From Streptomyces physcomitrii (lineage in GTDB: Bacteria > Actinomycetota > Actinomycetes > Streptomycetales > Streptomycetaceae): a stretch of DNA of 64,000 nucleotides. Both the position numbers and the translations under genes were made by a program. The notes beneath the pieces are model-generated. The model made no database searches. It was given only the letters and a program-made list of their open reading frames with translations, and had not been told where the DNA came from. This document shows, one piece after another, positions 32,228-44,122 of this stretch. How positions within the stretch are numbered: the stretch's first letter is position 1; each line of letters opens with the position of its first letter. The stretch lies in NCBI RefSeq assembly GCF_012273655.1, contig NZ_JAAWWP010000008.1:1-64000 (forward strand), given 5' to 3'.

Positions 32228-33300
32228 GCCCCGGCCGCCAAGTCCTGCCGGGCGGCGGCGAGTTCGCCGAAGAGCACCTCGACGAGTTCGGCCGCGGGCA
32301 GCGGCCGGGCCAGCCGGTGGCCCTGCCCCGCCCACAGCGCCATGCCCTGCGGGTCCTGCGCCTTGGCGGCGGCCCGGCGCAGCGGCGAGGTCAGATAGTG
32401 CACCTGCGGATAAGCGGCGGGCGCGTACGGGCCGTGCTCGCGCAGGAAGCGGTTGACCAGGCCCCTGGCCGGGCGGCCGGAGAAGGCGCGGGTCAGCTCG
32501 GTGCGCGGGAACAGCGGGTCGGTCAGGGCGTCCTTGTGGAGCTGCGGCGCCCCCGACTCGGGGGTGGCGAGGAAGGCCGTGCCGAGCTGCGCGCTCTGCG
32601 CTCCGGCCGCGAGGACCCCGGCGATCTGCGCCCCGCGCATCAGTCCGCCCGCGGCCACCAGCGGCAGCCGGACCGCCTCGCGGACCTGGGCGATCAGGGC
32701 GAGCAGTCCGGTGCCGGTGTGGTCCAGCTCCGGGTCGTCGCGGTGGGTGCCCTGGTGGCCGCCCGCCTCCACGCCCTGCACGCACACCGCGTCGGCGCCG
32801 CCGGCCTCGGCCGCGCGGGCCTCCTCGGCGGTGGTGACGGTCACCAGGGTGCGGGTGCCGACGCGGGCGAAGGACTCCACGACCTCGGCGGTGGGGCAGC
32901 CGAAGGTGAAGGAGACCAGCGGCACCGGGTCGTCGAGGAGGATGGCGAGCTTGGCCTCGTAGCCGTCGTCGGTCTTGGTGTCCGGGTCGCCGAGCGGGGT
33001 CTCGTACCAGGCGGACTCGCCCCAGAGCTGGTTGCGGTAGACCCCGACCGCCGCCATGTCGGTCAGCGGCCGCTGCGGCATGAAGAGGTTGACGCCGAAG
33101 AAGCGGCCGGTCAGCGAGCGGAGCTGTTTGATCTCCTCGTACATGCCGTCCGCGGTCTTGTATCCGGCGGCGAGGAAACCGAGGCCGCCGGCCTCGCTGA
33201 CCGCGGCGGCGAGCCGGGGCGGCGAACCGCCTCCGGCCATGGGCGCCTGCACGATCGGGTACGCAGAAAGATCGCTCAGAGCCAAGGACATGGAACGCAT
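32224..33300 (-). CDS. Nitronate monooxygenase family protein
   Basis: A 358-residue FMN-dependent TIM-barrel protein. The N-terminal APMAGGGSPPRLAAAVSEAGG and the central GGADAVCVQGVEAGGHQG (FMN-binding, His) are characteristic, as is VAAGGLMRGAQIAGVLAAGAQ. It lies within the hrcA-dnaJ operon and overlaps rsmE. The ATG at 33300 has AGGA 11 bases upstream; the ATG at 33291 is an alternative. Its link to heat shock is unclear; the physical operon is common in Streptomyces. Confidence 0.88.
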   Translation of the reverse strand: MRSMSLALSDLSAYPIVQAPMAGGGSPPRLAAAVSEAGGLGFLAAGYKTADGMYEEIKQLRSLTGRFFGVNLFMPQRPLTDMAAVGVYRNQLWGESAWYETPLGDPDTKTDDGYEAKLAILLDDPVPLVSFTFGCPTAEVVESFARVGTRTLVTVTTAEEARAAEAGGADAVCVQGVEAGGHQGTHRDDPELDHTGTGLLALIAQVREAVRLPLVAAGGLMRGAQIAGVLAAGAQSAQLGTAFLATPESGAPQLHKDALTDPLFPRTELTRAFSGRPARGLVNRFLREHGPYAPAAYPQVHYLTSPLRRAAAKAQDPQGMALWAGQGHRLARPLPAAELVEVLFGELAAARQDLAAGA

Positions 33301-33393
33301 GGTGCCATGTTCCTGCTACCGGTCAGAAACCAGTGCCGGGGTGCGCACGGGGTCCACCGGCACGCCGCGCGGGGCGGGCCGGTGGACCTTGGC

Positions 33394-34527
33394 TCAGCGC
33401 CCGTTGAAGGCGTCCTTCAGGCGGGAGAAAAGGCCCTGCTGGCCGGGCTGGAACTGGCCCGTGGGGCGCTCCTCGCCGCGCAGCTTGGCCAGTTCGCGCA
33501 GCAGGCGCTCCTGCTCCGGGTCGAGCTTGCCGGGGGTGGTGACCTCGACGTGCACGATCAGGTCGCCCCGGCCGCCGCCGCGCAGATGTGTGACGCCCCG
33601 GCCGTGCAGCGGGACCGACTGGCCGGACTGGGTGCCGGGCCGGATGTCGATCTCCTCCACTCCGTCCAGGGTCTCCAGGGGCACCTTGGTGCCGAGGGCC
33701 GCCGCGGTCATCGGGATGGTGACCGTGCAGTGCAGGTCGTCGCCGCGGCGCTGGAAGACCGAGTGCGGCAGTTCGTGGATCTCCACGTAGAGGTCGCCCG
33801 CGGGGCCGCCGCCGGGGCCGACCTCGCCCTCGCCCGCGAGCTGGATGCGGGTGCCGTTGTCCACACCGGCCGGGATCTTCACCGTCAGGGTGCGCCGGGA
33901 GCGGATACGGCCGTCGCCCGCGCACTCGGGGCAGGGGGTGGGGACCACGGTGCCGAAGCCCTGGCACTGCGGGCAGGGGCGCGAGGTCATGACCTGGCCC
34001 AGGAAGGACCGGGTGACCTGGGAGACCTCACCGCGGCCGCGGCACATGTCGCAGGTCTGCGCGCTGGTGCCGGGGGCCGCGCCCTCGCCGCTGCACGTGG
34101 TGCAGACGACGGCGGTGTCGACCTGGAGGTCCTTGGTGGTGCCGAAGGCGGCCTCGCCCAGCTCGACCTCCAGGCGGATCATGGCGTCCTGGCCGCGCCG
34201 GGTGCGCGAGCGGGGCCCGCGCTGGGAGGCGGTGCCGAAGAAGGCGTCCATGATGTCGGAGAAGTTGCCGAAGCCGCCGGCACCGAATCCGCCCGCGCCG
34301 CCGCCCGCCTGGGACAGCGGGTCGCCGCCGAGGTCGTAGACCTGCTTCTTCTGCGGGTCCGAGAGCACCTCGTAGGCGGCGTTGATCTCCTTGAACCGCT
34401 CCTGGGTCTTCGGATCCGGATTGACGTCCGGGTGCAGCTCGCGGGCGAGTCTGCGGAACGCCTTCTTGATCTCGTCCTGGGAAGCGTCGCGGCGCACGCC
34501 GAGTACGGCGTAGTAGTCCGTGGCCAC
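33394..34527 (-). CDS. dnaJ: Chaperone DnaJ
   Basis: A 377-residue type I DnaJ. The J domain has LHPDVNPDP (HPD), followed by a Gly/Phe-rich linker and four CxxCxGxG zinc repeats (CTTCSGEG, CDMCRGRG, CPQCQGFG, CPECAGDG), then the substrate-binding C-terminal domain. It stimulates DnaK ATPase. The GTG at 34527 directly abuts the hrcA stop (34528), so it is probably a coupled second gene of the CIRCE-controlled operon. This is the streptomycete DnaJ2-type copy located with hrcA. Confidence 0.95.
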   Translation of the reverse strand: MATDYYAVLGVRRDASQDEIKKAFRRLARELHPDVNPDPKTQERFKEINAAYEVLSDPQKKQVYDLGGDPLSQAGGGAGGFGAGGFGNFSDIMDAFFGTASQRGPRSRTRRGQDAMIRLEVELGEAAFGTTKDLQVDTAVVCTTCSGEGAAPGTSAQTCDMCRGRGEVSQVTRSFLGQVMTSRPCPQCQGFGTVVPTPCPECAGDGRIRSRRTLTVKIPAGVDNGTRIQLAGEGEVGPGGGPAGDLYVEIHELPHSVFQRRGDDLHCTVTIPMTAAALGTKVPLETLDGVEEIDIRPGTQSGQSVPLHGRGVTHLRGGGRGDLIVHVEVTTPGKLDPEQERLLRELAKLRGEERPTGQFQPGQQGLFSRLKDAFNGR

Positions 34528-35544
34528 TTACGACTCCGCCAGGATCTGTCCGACGTAACGTGCCACTGCGCGTACTGCTCCCATCGTTCCCGGATAGTCC
34601 ATGCGGGTCGGTCCGACCACGCCGAGCTTGGCGACTGCCTCGCCGCCCGAACCGTAGCCGACCGAGACCACGGACGTGGAGTTGAGTCCCTCGTGGGCGT
34701 TCTCGTGCCCGATGCGTACGGTCATGCCCGAATCGGTCGCCTCACCGAGGAGTTTGAGCAGGACGACCTGCTCCTCCAGGGCTTCGAGGACCGGCCGGAT
34801 GGTGAGAGGAAAGTCATGCCCGAAGCGGGTGAGATTGGCGGTGCCGCCGATCATCAGACGTTCCTCGGTCTCCTCGACGAGGGTTTCGAGGAGGGTGGAC
34901 AGCACGGTCGTGACCGTGCCCCGGTCCTCGTTCTCGAAGGCCTCCGGCAGGTCCTGGACGAGCTGCGGCACATCCGCGAAGCGCCGTCCGGCGACCCTGC
35001 TGTTGAGCCGGGCCCGCAGATCGGCGAGCGAGCTCTCGCCGAAGGGCGCCGGGCAGTCGATCATGCGCTGCTCGACCCGCCCGGTGTCCGTGATCAGGAC
35101 GAGCATCAGCCGGGCCGGCGCCAGCGCGAGCAGCTCGACATGGCGCACCGTGGAGCGGGTCAGCGAGGGGTACTGCACCACCGCGACCTGCCGGGTCAGC
35201 TGCGCGAGCAGCCGCACGGTACGGCCCACGACGTCGTCGAGGTCGACGGCGCCGTCGAGGAAGTTCTGGATGGCGCGCCGCTCGGGCAGCGTCATCGGTT
35301 TCACCCCGGCGAGCTTGTCGACGAAGAGCCGGTAGCCCTTGTCGGTGGGGATCCGCCCGGCGCTGGTGTGCGGCTGCGCGATGAAGCCCTCGTCCTCCAG
35401 GGCGGCCATGTCGTTGCGCACGGTCGCCGGGGAGACCCCGAGACTGTGCCGCTCGGTGAGCGCCTTGGAGCCGACGGGCTCCTCGGTGCCGACGTAGTCC
35501 TGGACGATGGCGCGCAGCACTTCGAGCCTGCGTTCGCTCAGCAT
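34528..35544 (-). CDS. hrcA: Heat-inducible transcription repressor HrcA
   Basis: A 338-residue repressor. The winged helix is ERRLEVLRAIVQDYVGTEEPVGSKALTER and the HrcA domain continues through the HENAHEGLNSTSVVSVGYG segment. The ATG at 35544 has GGAGG eight bases upstream. It binds CIRCE and lowers groE/dnaJ-type transcription until GroEL is titrated. A CIRCE element lies 46 bp upstream of its own start, so autoregulation is evident. Confidence 0.96.
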   Translation of the reverse strand: MLSERRLEVLRAIVQDYVGTEEPVGSKALTERHSLGVSPATVRNDMAALEDEGFIAQPHTSAGRIPTDKGYRLFVDKLAGVKPMTLPERRAIQNFLDGAVDLDDVVGRTVRLLAQLTRQVAVVQYPSLTRSTVRHVELLALAPARLMLVLITDTGRVEQRMIDCPAPFGESSLADLRARLNSRVAGRRFADVPQLVQDLPEAFENEDRGTVTTVLSTLLETLVEETEERLMIGGTANLTRFGHDFPLTIRPVLEALEEQVVLLKLLGEATDSGMTVRIGHENAHEGLNSTSVVSVGYGSGGEAVAKLGVVGPTRMDYPGTMGAVRAVARYVGQILAES

Positions 35545-35589
35545 CGCGTCCACCTCCAGTTCCCGGTCACGGCCCGCCCGACGCTCCCC

Positions 35590-35616
35590 TTGGCACTCCG
35601 GGCAGCAGAGTGCCAG
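35590..35616 (-). promoter_or_regulatory. CIRCE operator
   Basis: On the forward strand TTGGCACTC-N9-GAGTGCCAG is present, with the 8-bp arms perfectly inverted (consensus TTAGCACTC-N9-GAGTGCTAA). It lies 46-72 bp upstream of the hrcA start. Confidence 0.93.
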
Positions 35617-35917
35617 CACGCGGCCCAGTGTACGGCCGGTGGGTACGGCCACGGCAAGAGCTGCCGCACGGTCCTGCCCCACCTCGGCCCGCTGTTCCTC
35701 CCCTTTACCGCCTCTTACCGCCCTCGCCGCCCCTCGGCCGCTGCCGCCGCGTGCACCGCCCCGGTCTCCCGCGCGCCCCGGAAGAAGCGGATGGCTGTAC
35801 TTTCGCATGCCGGGAGCGCTCTCCGGCGCCCCTGTGGAAAACCCGCCATCCCCCTGGAGGGAACGTGCCCGAGGGCAGGAGATCCGCCACCGGCGACGGT
35901 ACGGAAGGTGCGCGCCG

Positions 35918-36670
35918 ATGACGCCCGAGCGGCCGGCGCCGGACCACGTACCGGACTGGGCGGCGCAGGGCTGGGAGGACCTCGGTGAGGGCTGCGGGCG
36001 GGTGCGGCTGCCCGGCTGGGACTGCACCGCGGGCCTGGTCACCGGCGGGGAGGGCGCCCTGATGGTCGACGCCGGGTCGGGGCTGCGGGAGGGCGCGGCG
36101 CTGCGGGCGGCGGCCCGGGAACTGCTCGGGCCGGGCCGCCGGGTCGGTCATCTCGCCCTGACGCACCCGCACTTCGACCATGTCCTCGGCGCCCCGGTCT
36201 TCTCCGGCGCCGAGGTGTACGCCGCGGTCGGCTTCGGCCGCGCCCTCGACCGCGGGCGGGAGGCGCTGTGCGCGGACGCGGTGCGGCACGGCGCGGACGC
36301 CTCCGCCGCGGCCGAGGCGAGCGAACTGCTGCGGCCCGCGCACCACGAGGTCTCCGGCACCCGCGCCCTGGACCTCGGCGGGCGCCAGGTCCTCCTCGCC
36401 GATCTGGGCCCCGCGCACAGCCCGTACGACCTGGTGGTCCTCGTGCCCGGCCCGGTGCCGGTGGTGTTCTGCGGGGACCTGGTGGAGGAGTCCGGACCGC
36501 CGCAGGCGGGGCCCGACGCGGTGCCGGGGCGCTGGCCCGCCGCCCTGGACCGGCTGCTCGCACTCGGCGGGGAGGACGCCCGGTACGTACCGGGCCACGG
36601 GGCCGTGGTGGACGCCGCGTTCGTTCGCCGTCAGCGTGATCAACTGGCCGGATCTGTCGGCGTGTCGTGA
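35918..36670 (+). CDS. Metallo-beta-lactamase-fold hydrolase
   Basis: A 250-residue MBL-fold protein with LALTHPHFDHVLG (HxHxD), YDLVVLVPGPVPVVFCGDLVEE and RYVPGHGAVVD giving the remaining ligands. The start ATG at 35918 begins MTPERPAPD. It overlaps or abuts the DUF3097 gene that follows on the same strand. Divergent from hrcA. The substrate is unknown. Confidence 0.88.
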   Translation: MTPERPAPDHVPDWAAQGWEDLGEGCGRVRLPGWDCTAGLVTGGEGALMVDAGSGLREGAALRAAARELLGPGRRVGHLALTHPHFDHVLGAPVFSGAEVYAAVGFGRALDRGREALCADAVRHGADASAAAEASELLRPAHHEVSGTRALDLGGRQVLLADLGPAHSPYDLVVLVPGPVPVVFCGDLVEESGPPQAGPDAVPGRWPAALDRLLALGGEDARYVPGHGAVVDAAFVRRQRDQLAGSVGVS

Positions 36671-36705
36671 CCTGGCGTAGACCTGCTGTTCCTATCGTCA
36701 GCCGA

Positions 36706-37509
36706 ATGCGCCCGTACTCGCCGGACCTGACTCCGCCCTGGAAGAAGAAGCAGCCCGCCCCGGAGGTGGCCGCGGAGCCGGGCCTCGTGGTGGAGGAGCC
36801 GGCGACCGGCTTCTGCGGGGCGGTGATCGGCTGCGAGGCGGGCACGGTCACCCTGGAGGACCGCTTCGGCAAGCACCGCGTCTTCCCGCTGGAGCCGCGC
36901 GGTTTCCTCCTGGAGGGGCGGGTCGTGACCCTGGTGCGTCCGTCCGCCGCTCCGGCGCGGTCCGGCCGTACGGCCTCCGGTTCGGTGGCGGTGCCCGGGG
37001 CGCGGGCGCGGGTGGCGCGCGCCGGGCGGATCTATGTGGAGGGCCGCCACGACGCCGAGCTGGTGGAGCGGGTCTGGGGTGACGACCTGCGGATCGAGGG
37101 CGTGGTCGTGGAGTACCTGGAGGGGATCGACGATCTGCCCTCCCTGGTCGCCGAGTTCGGCCCCGGCCCCGATGCCCGGCTCGGGGTGCTGGTCGACCAT
37201 CTGGTGCCCGGCTCGAAGGAGTCACGGATCGCCGCCGAGGTGACCAGTGCGCACGCGCTGGTGGTCGGCCACCCCTATATCGACGTCTGGGAGGCCGTGA
37301 AGCCGTCCTCGGTCGGCATCGCCGCCTGGCCGCGGGTCCCGCGCGGACAGGACTGGAAGACAGGCGTCTGCCGGGCGCTCGGCTGGCCCGAGAACACCGG
37401 CGCGGCCTGGCAGCGGATCCTCGGCTCGGTACGCAGCTACCGGGACCTGGAGCCGCAACTCCTCGGCCGGGTCGAGGAGTTGATCGACTTCGTGACCGCG
37501 CCGCAGTAG
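36706..37509 (+). CDS. DUF3097-family protein with Toprim-like motifs
   Basis: A 267-residue conserved actinobacterial protein. The N-terminus MRPYSPDLTPPWKKK is the usual family start. The central region reads GRIYVEGRHDAELVERVWG and RLGVLVDHLVPGSKESRIA. A conserved VEG..D followed about 70 residues later by D..(V)PG...RI is how Toprim domains, particularly RNase M5, place their catalytic Glu and Asp. This is inference from pattern; I could not run a fold search. There is no Shine-Dalgarno sequence; a tatcgt -10-like hexamer ends seven bases before the ATG, so the mRNA may be leaderless. It converges on hemW. Confidence 0.82.
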   Translation: MRPYSPDLTPPWKKKQPAPEVAAEPGLVVEEPATGFCGAVIGCEAGTVTLEDRFGKHRVFPLEPRGFLLEGRVVTLVRPSAAPARSGRTASGSVAVPGARARVARAGRIYVEGRHDAELVERVWGDDLRIEGVVVEYLEGIDDLPSLVAEFGPGPDARLGVLVDHLVPGSKESRIAAEVTSAHALVVGHPYIDVWEAVKPSSVGIAAWPRVPRGQDWKTGVCRALGWPENTGAAWQRILGSVRSYRDLEPQLLGRVEELIDFVTAPQ

Positions 37510-37560
37510 GGCGGGGCGGTCCTGCGGCCCGGGTCGGCGGGTCGGCGGTGCCGTAGCTCG

Positions 37561-37616
37561 GCGGGTCGGCGGGTCGGCGGGTCGGCGGGTCGGCGGGTCG
37601 GCGGGTCGGCGGGTCA
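37561..37616. repeat. 8-bp tandem repeat running into the hemW stop codon
   Basis: Seven units of gcgggtcg (the last ends gggtca) occupy the gap between the DUF3097 and hemW stop codons. The final unit contains the hemW TGA. Unit-length changes could alter the 3' end of the gene or its transcript. Confidence 0.85.
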
Positions 37617-38852
37617 GTCCACCAGGTCGCGGACCACCGCGTCGGCGAGGAGGCGGCCGCGCAGGGTCAGCACCGCCGAGCCCTCGGCGTAGGGCGCCTC
37701 CTGGAGCAGCCCGTCCGCGAGGGCGCGGGCGGCGGCCGCCGCGCCCGCCGGGCGCAGCAGGTCGAGCGGGCAGCCCTCGCGCAGCCGCAGTTCGAGGAGG
37801 ATGCGCTCGACCCGGCGGTCCTCCTCGCTCAGCAGCTCCCGCCCGGCACCGGGTGAGCGGCCCTGGGCCAGGGCGGCCGCGTAGGCGCCGGGGTGTTTGG
37901 CGTTCCACCAGCGGACCCCGCCGACGTGGCTGTGCGCGCCGGGGCCCGCGCCCCACCAGTCGGCGCCGCGCCAGTACAGCTCGTTGTGCAGGCAGCGGGC
38001 TTCCGGGCGGCCCCCGGCGGCCCAGTTGGAGACCTCGTACCAGCGGTATCCCGCGGCGGCGAGCACCTCGTCGGCGATCAGATAGCGGTCGGCGTGGACG
38101 TCGTCGTCGGTCATCGGGACCTCGCCGCGGCGGATCCGGCGGGCGAGCTGGGTGCCCTCCTCCACGATCAGGGCGTAGGCGGATATGTGGTCGGGGCCCG
38201 CGCCGATCGCCGCGTCCAGGGAGGCCCGCCAGTCCTCGTCGGACTCGCCGGGGGTGCCGTAGATCAGGTCGAGGTTGACGTGCTCGAAGCCCGCGGCGCG
38301 GGCCTCCGCCACACAGGCCTCGGGGCGGCCGGGCGTGTGGGTGCGGTCGAGGACGTCCAGGACATGGCGGCGGGCGCTCTGCATGCCGAAGGAGATCCGG
38401 TTGAAGCCGCCCTCGCGCAGGGCCTGAAGATAGGCGGGGCCGACCGACTCCGGGTTGGCCTCGGTGGTGATCTCCGCGTCCTCGGCGAGGCCGAACTCCT
38501 CGCGTATCGCGGTGAGCATCCGCACCAGGTCGGCCGCGGCGAGCAGGGTCGGGGTGCCGCCGCCGACGAAGACGGTGCGCACCCGGCGCGGATCGTCGCC
38601 GAGGACCTTGCGGGCGAGGCGGACCTCCTCGGTGAGGGTGGCGGCGTAGTTGTCCCGGGAGGCGAGCACGCCGCCGCTGCCGCGCAGCTCGGTGGCGGTG
38701 TAGGTGTTGAAGTCGCAGTAGCCGCAGCGGGTGGCGCAGTACGGCACGTGCAGATAGAACCCGAGGGGGCGTCCGGCGGCCCCGGTCAGGGCGTGGCCGG
38801 GCAGAGCGCCGTCCTCGGGAACGGGCTCACCGTCGGGAAGTGCGGAAGGCAT
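37614..38852 (-). CDS. hemW: Heme chaperone HemW (radical SAM, HemN-like)
   Basis: A 412-residue radical SAM protein. The Fe-S cluster motif is YCATRCGYCDFNTYT (CxxxCxxC). TVFVGGGTPTLL and NRISFGMQSARRHVLDVLDRTH follow, and the C-terminal HemN_C region is present. HemW delivers heme and is distinct from coproporphyrinogen oxidase HemN. The ATG at 38852 begins MPSALPDGE; an ATG at 38861 is three codons upstream. The 340 bp upstream hold the DnaA-box array. Confidence 0.9.
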   Translation of the reverse strand: MPSALPDGEPVPEDGALPGHALTGAAGRPLGFYLHVPYCATRCGYCDFNTYTATELRGSGGVLASRDNYAATLTEEVRLARKVLGDDPRRVRTVFVGGGTPTLLAAADLVRMLTAIREEFGLAEDAEITTEANPESVGPAYLQALREGGFNRISFGMQSARRHVLDVLDRTHTPGRPEACVAEARAAGFEHVNLDLIYGTPGESDEDWRASLDAAIGAGPDHISAYALIVEEGTQLARRIRRGEVPMTDDDVHADRYLIADEVLAAAGYRWYEVSNWAAGGRPEARCLHNELYWRGADWWGAGPGAHSHVGGVRWWNAKHPGAYAAALAQGRSPGAGRELLSEEDRRVERILLELRLREGCPLDLLRPAGAAAAARALADGLLQEAPYAEGSAVLTLRGRLLADAVVRDLVD

Positions 38853-38893
38853 GCCCCCCATTGTCCCGTACCGCGCGGGGTGGCCCGTCCGCC

Positions 38894-39072
38894 TGTGGAC
38901 AACGGGCGGCGGGCACGCTTGTGGACAACCGGCGACCGCGGTCTGTGGACAACGCCGGGTCCCCGGATGTGCACAACGAGGCGCCCGCCGATGTGGACAA
39001 CGGAAGGTCCGCGGATGTGGACAAGCAGCGGCCCGCGGATGTGGACAAGCGGCGGCCCGCCGATGTGCACAA
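38894..39072 (-). promoter_or_regulatory. Array of eight DnaA boxes at 24-bp spacing
   Basis: Eight copies of TTGTCCACA or a one-mismatch variant, all in the same orientation (TGTGGACAA on the forward strand), start at 38894, 38920, 38944, 38968, 38992, 39016, 39040 and 39064. Six are perfect; those at 38968 and 39064 read TGTGCACAA. From the second box on the spacing is exactly 24 bp. TTGTCCACA is the preferred DnaA box of Streptomyces. The array lies between hemW and fadD in DNA with no gene. It is too far from dnaA/dnaN to be oriC, so a DnaA-titrating or replication-control cluster is the likely role. Confidence 0.85.
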
Positions 39073-39191
39073 CGGCCGATCCCGCACTCGCGCGCACCGG
39101 GCGCAGACGGCAGACGGCAGACAGCGCACACGGCGAAGGGCGGCCGGGTCTCCCCCGCCGCCCCTCGCTCGTGCGGTCCGGCCGCGCGGGC

Positions 39192-41081
<1,890 letters not shown>

Positions 41082-41264
41082 GACATCCTCCGGGGCCCGC
41101 GGGCTGCGCACGCCGTGCAGGTGCGGCTGACGGGTTCACTGGCTGGTTGCGGCTGCTTGCTTAACTCGCGAGTAACCATCGAGCAGTGGTCAGAGTATTC
41201 CGCGTTCGGCCGCCATGTAAGAGGGCACGGGGTGTCACTTCCTACAGATGGAGCGATGTGCGCG

Positions 41265-41278
41265 TGTGACAGATCACA
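41265..41278. promoter_or_regulatory. TGTGA-N4-TCACA palindrome upstream of fadD
   Basis: TGTGA-caga-TCACA lies ~185 bp upstream of the fadD start, between the lepA terminator and fadD. The spacer of four bases differs from the six of the CRP site at 22049. It could be an operator for a Crp/Fnr- or FadR-type regulator. Confidence 0.4.
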
Positions 41279-41280
41279 GG

Positions 41281-41318
41281 CCACGGGCCTGCCGCGACAC
41301 TGCGCGGCAGGCCCGTGG
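41281..41318 (-). terminator. Terminator of lepA
   Basis: A perfect 16-bp stem, ccacgggcctgccgcg / cgcggcaggcccgtgg, with a 6-base loop lies 40 bp past the lepA stop. Confidence 0.85.
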
Positions 41319-41357
41319 GGGTGTGCCTGGGGATGTCAGCTCTGATCGATTTCCGGA

Positions 41358-43232
<1,875 letters not shown>

Positions 43233-43376
43233 GCGGGGTCCTGATTCTTGAGGCGCCGGGCGTCGGGCTCGGAGGGCTCCACCGCCGGAATCCGCCCGCC
43301 CCGAGGGCCGGTTTCTCCGGTGTGCAGCGTCGATATGCAGGCTCCATGCTCCCATGGGTCGGGCACTGCGCACGGT

Positions 43377-43406
43377 TTGGGCCGCTCCGAGGGCGGCTGG
43401 TAGCCT
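43377..43406 (+). promoter_or_regulatory. Probable rpsT promoter
   Basis: ttgggc (-35) and tagcct (-10) are separated by 18 bp, a good fit to housekeeping HrdB-type streptomycete promoters. Transcription would begin near 43413 and leave a 170-base leader before rpsT. Confidence 0.55.
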
Positions 43407-43582
43407 GAGCAGCTGTGTCTCATGCCCTCTCGGCGCGAGGCACGGTGCGCGAGCAGAGCAGTACGGCGAACCGCACCCGCACCACCCAGTACGACGACGC
43501 CCGCAGCAGTACGGCGTCCGGCAAGAGGCCTCCGGGGGCTCTCCTCGAAGGCCAGACATTCTGAACCTGAAAAGGCTCTTTC

Positions 43583-43849
43583 GTGGCGAACATCAAGTCC
43601 CAGATCAAGCGGATCAAGACCAACGAGAAGGCGCGCCAGCGCAACAAGGCCGTCAAGTCCGCTCTCAAGACCTCGGTCCGCAAGGCTCGCGAGGCTGTTG
43701 CCGCGGGTGACGTCGAGAAGGCCACCGAGTACCAGCGCGTTGCCGCGCGCCAGCTCGACAAGGCCGTCTCCAAGGGCGTCATCCACAAGAACCAGGCCGC
43801 CAACAAGAAGTCGGCCCTGGCTTCCCAGGTCGCTTCCCTCAAGGGCTGA
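43583..43849 (+). CDS. rpsT: 30S ribosomal protein S20
   Basis: An 88-residue, Lys-rich S20 protein (ANIKSQIKRIKTNEKARQRN) with the family's helical pattern (AVKSALKTSVRKAREA, then NQAANKKSALASQVASLKG). The GTG at 43583 has a weak upstream AAAGG (gaaaaggctctttc). It is monocistronic with a long 5' leader containing repeated cagtacggcg segments. It diverges from lepA. Confidence 0.97.
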   Translation: MANIKSQIKRIKTNEKARQRNKAVKSALKTSVRKAREAVAAGDVEKATEYQRVAARQLDKAVSKGVIHKNQAANKKSALASQVASLKG

Positions 43850-44035
43850 CACCCCTCGGCCCCTCGCGGGCCGCACGGCTTCGGCCGAGCCTCAGGGCCC
43901 GGCTCGACGACGTGAACCGTCGGCGGGGACCCAGAGCGGGCCCTCTCATCCGCTCCCCGGCCGGCACCCCGGACTCGCACACCGAATCGCGTTCGCCACG
44001 CGGGTACGAGTCCTCCCAACGCAAGACCTGTGAAA

Positions 44036-44086
44036 CCGAAGACCCCGGCACTGTCCTTTCCCCAAGGACGGTGGCGGGGTCTTCGG
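44036..44086 (+). terminator. Nested hairpin terminator
   Basis: An outer 12-bp stem ccgaagaccccg / cggggtcttcgg encloses an inner hairpin gtcctt-tcccc-aaggac. The inner and outer stems form a 51-base cruciform-like structure. It lies 187 bp after rpsT and 37 bp before the end of the leftward gene at 44123, so it may stop transcription from both sides. Confidence 0.85.
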
Positions 44087-44122
44087 CTTGCCGGGGGGCG
44101 GCGAGATCGCTCGCCTGGTCGG

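Noticed and set aside
38894..39072. The 24-bp ladder as a CRISPR array
   Set aside because: The repeated element is only 9-10 bases, spacers are similar to one another rather than unique, and no cas genes are in the window.
38894..39072. The DnaA array as the chromosomal origin
   Set aside because: oriC in Streptomyces lies between dnaA and dnaN and contains about twenty boxes; neither gene is here.
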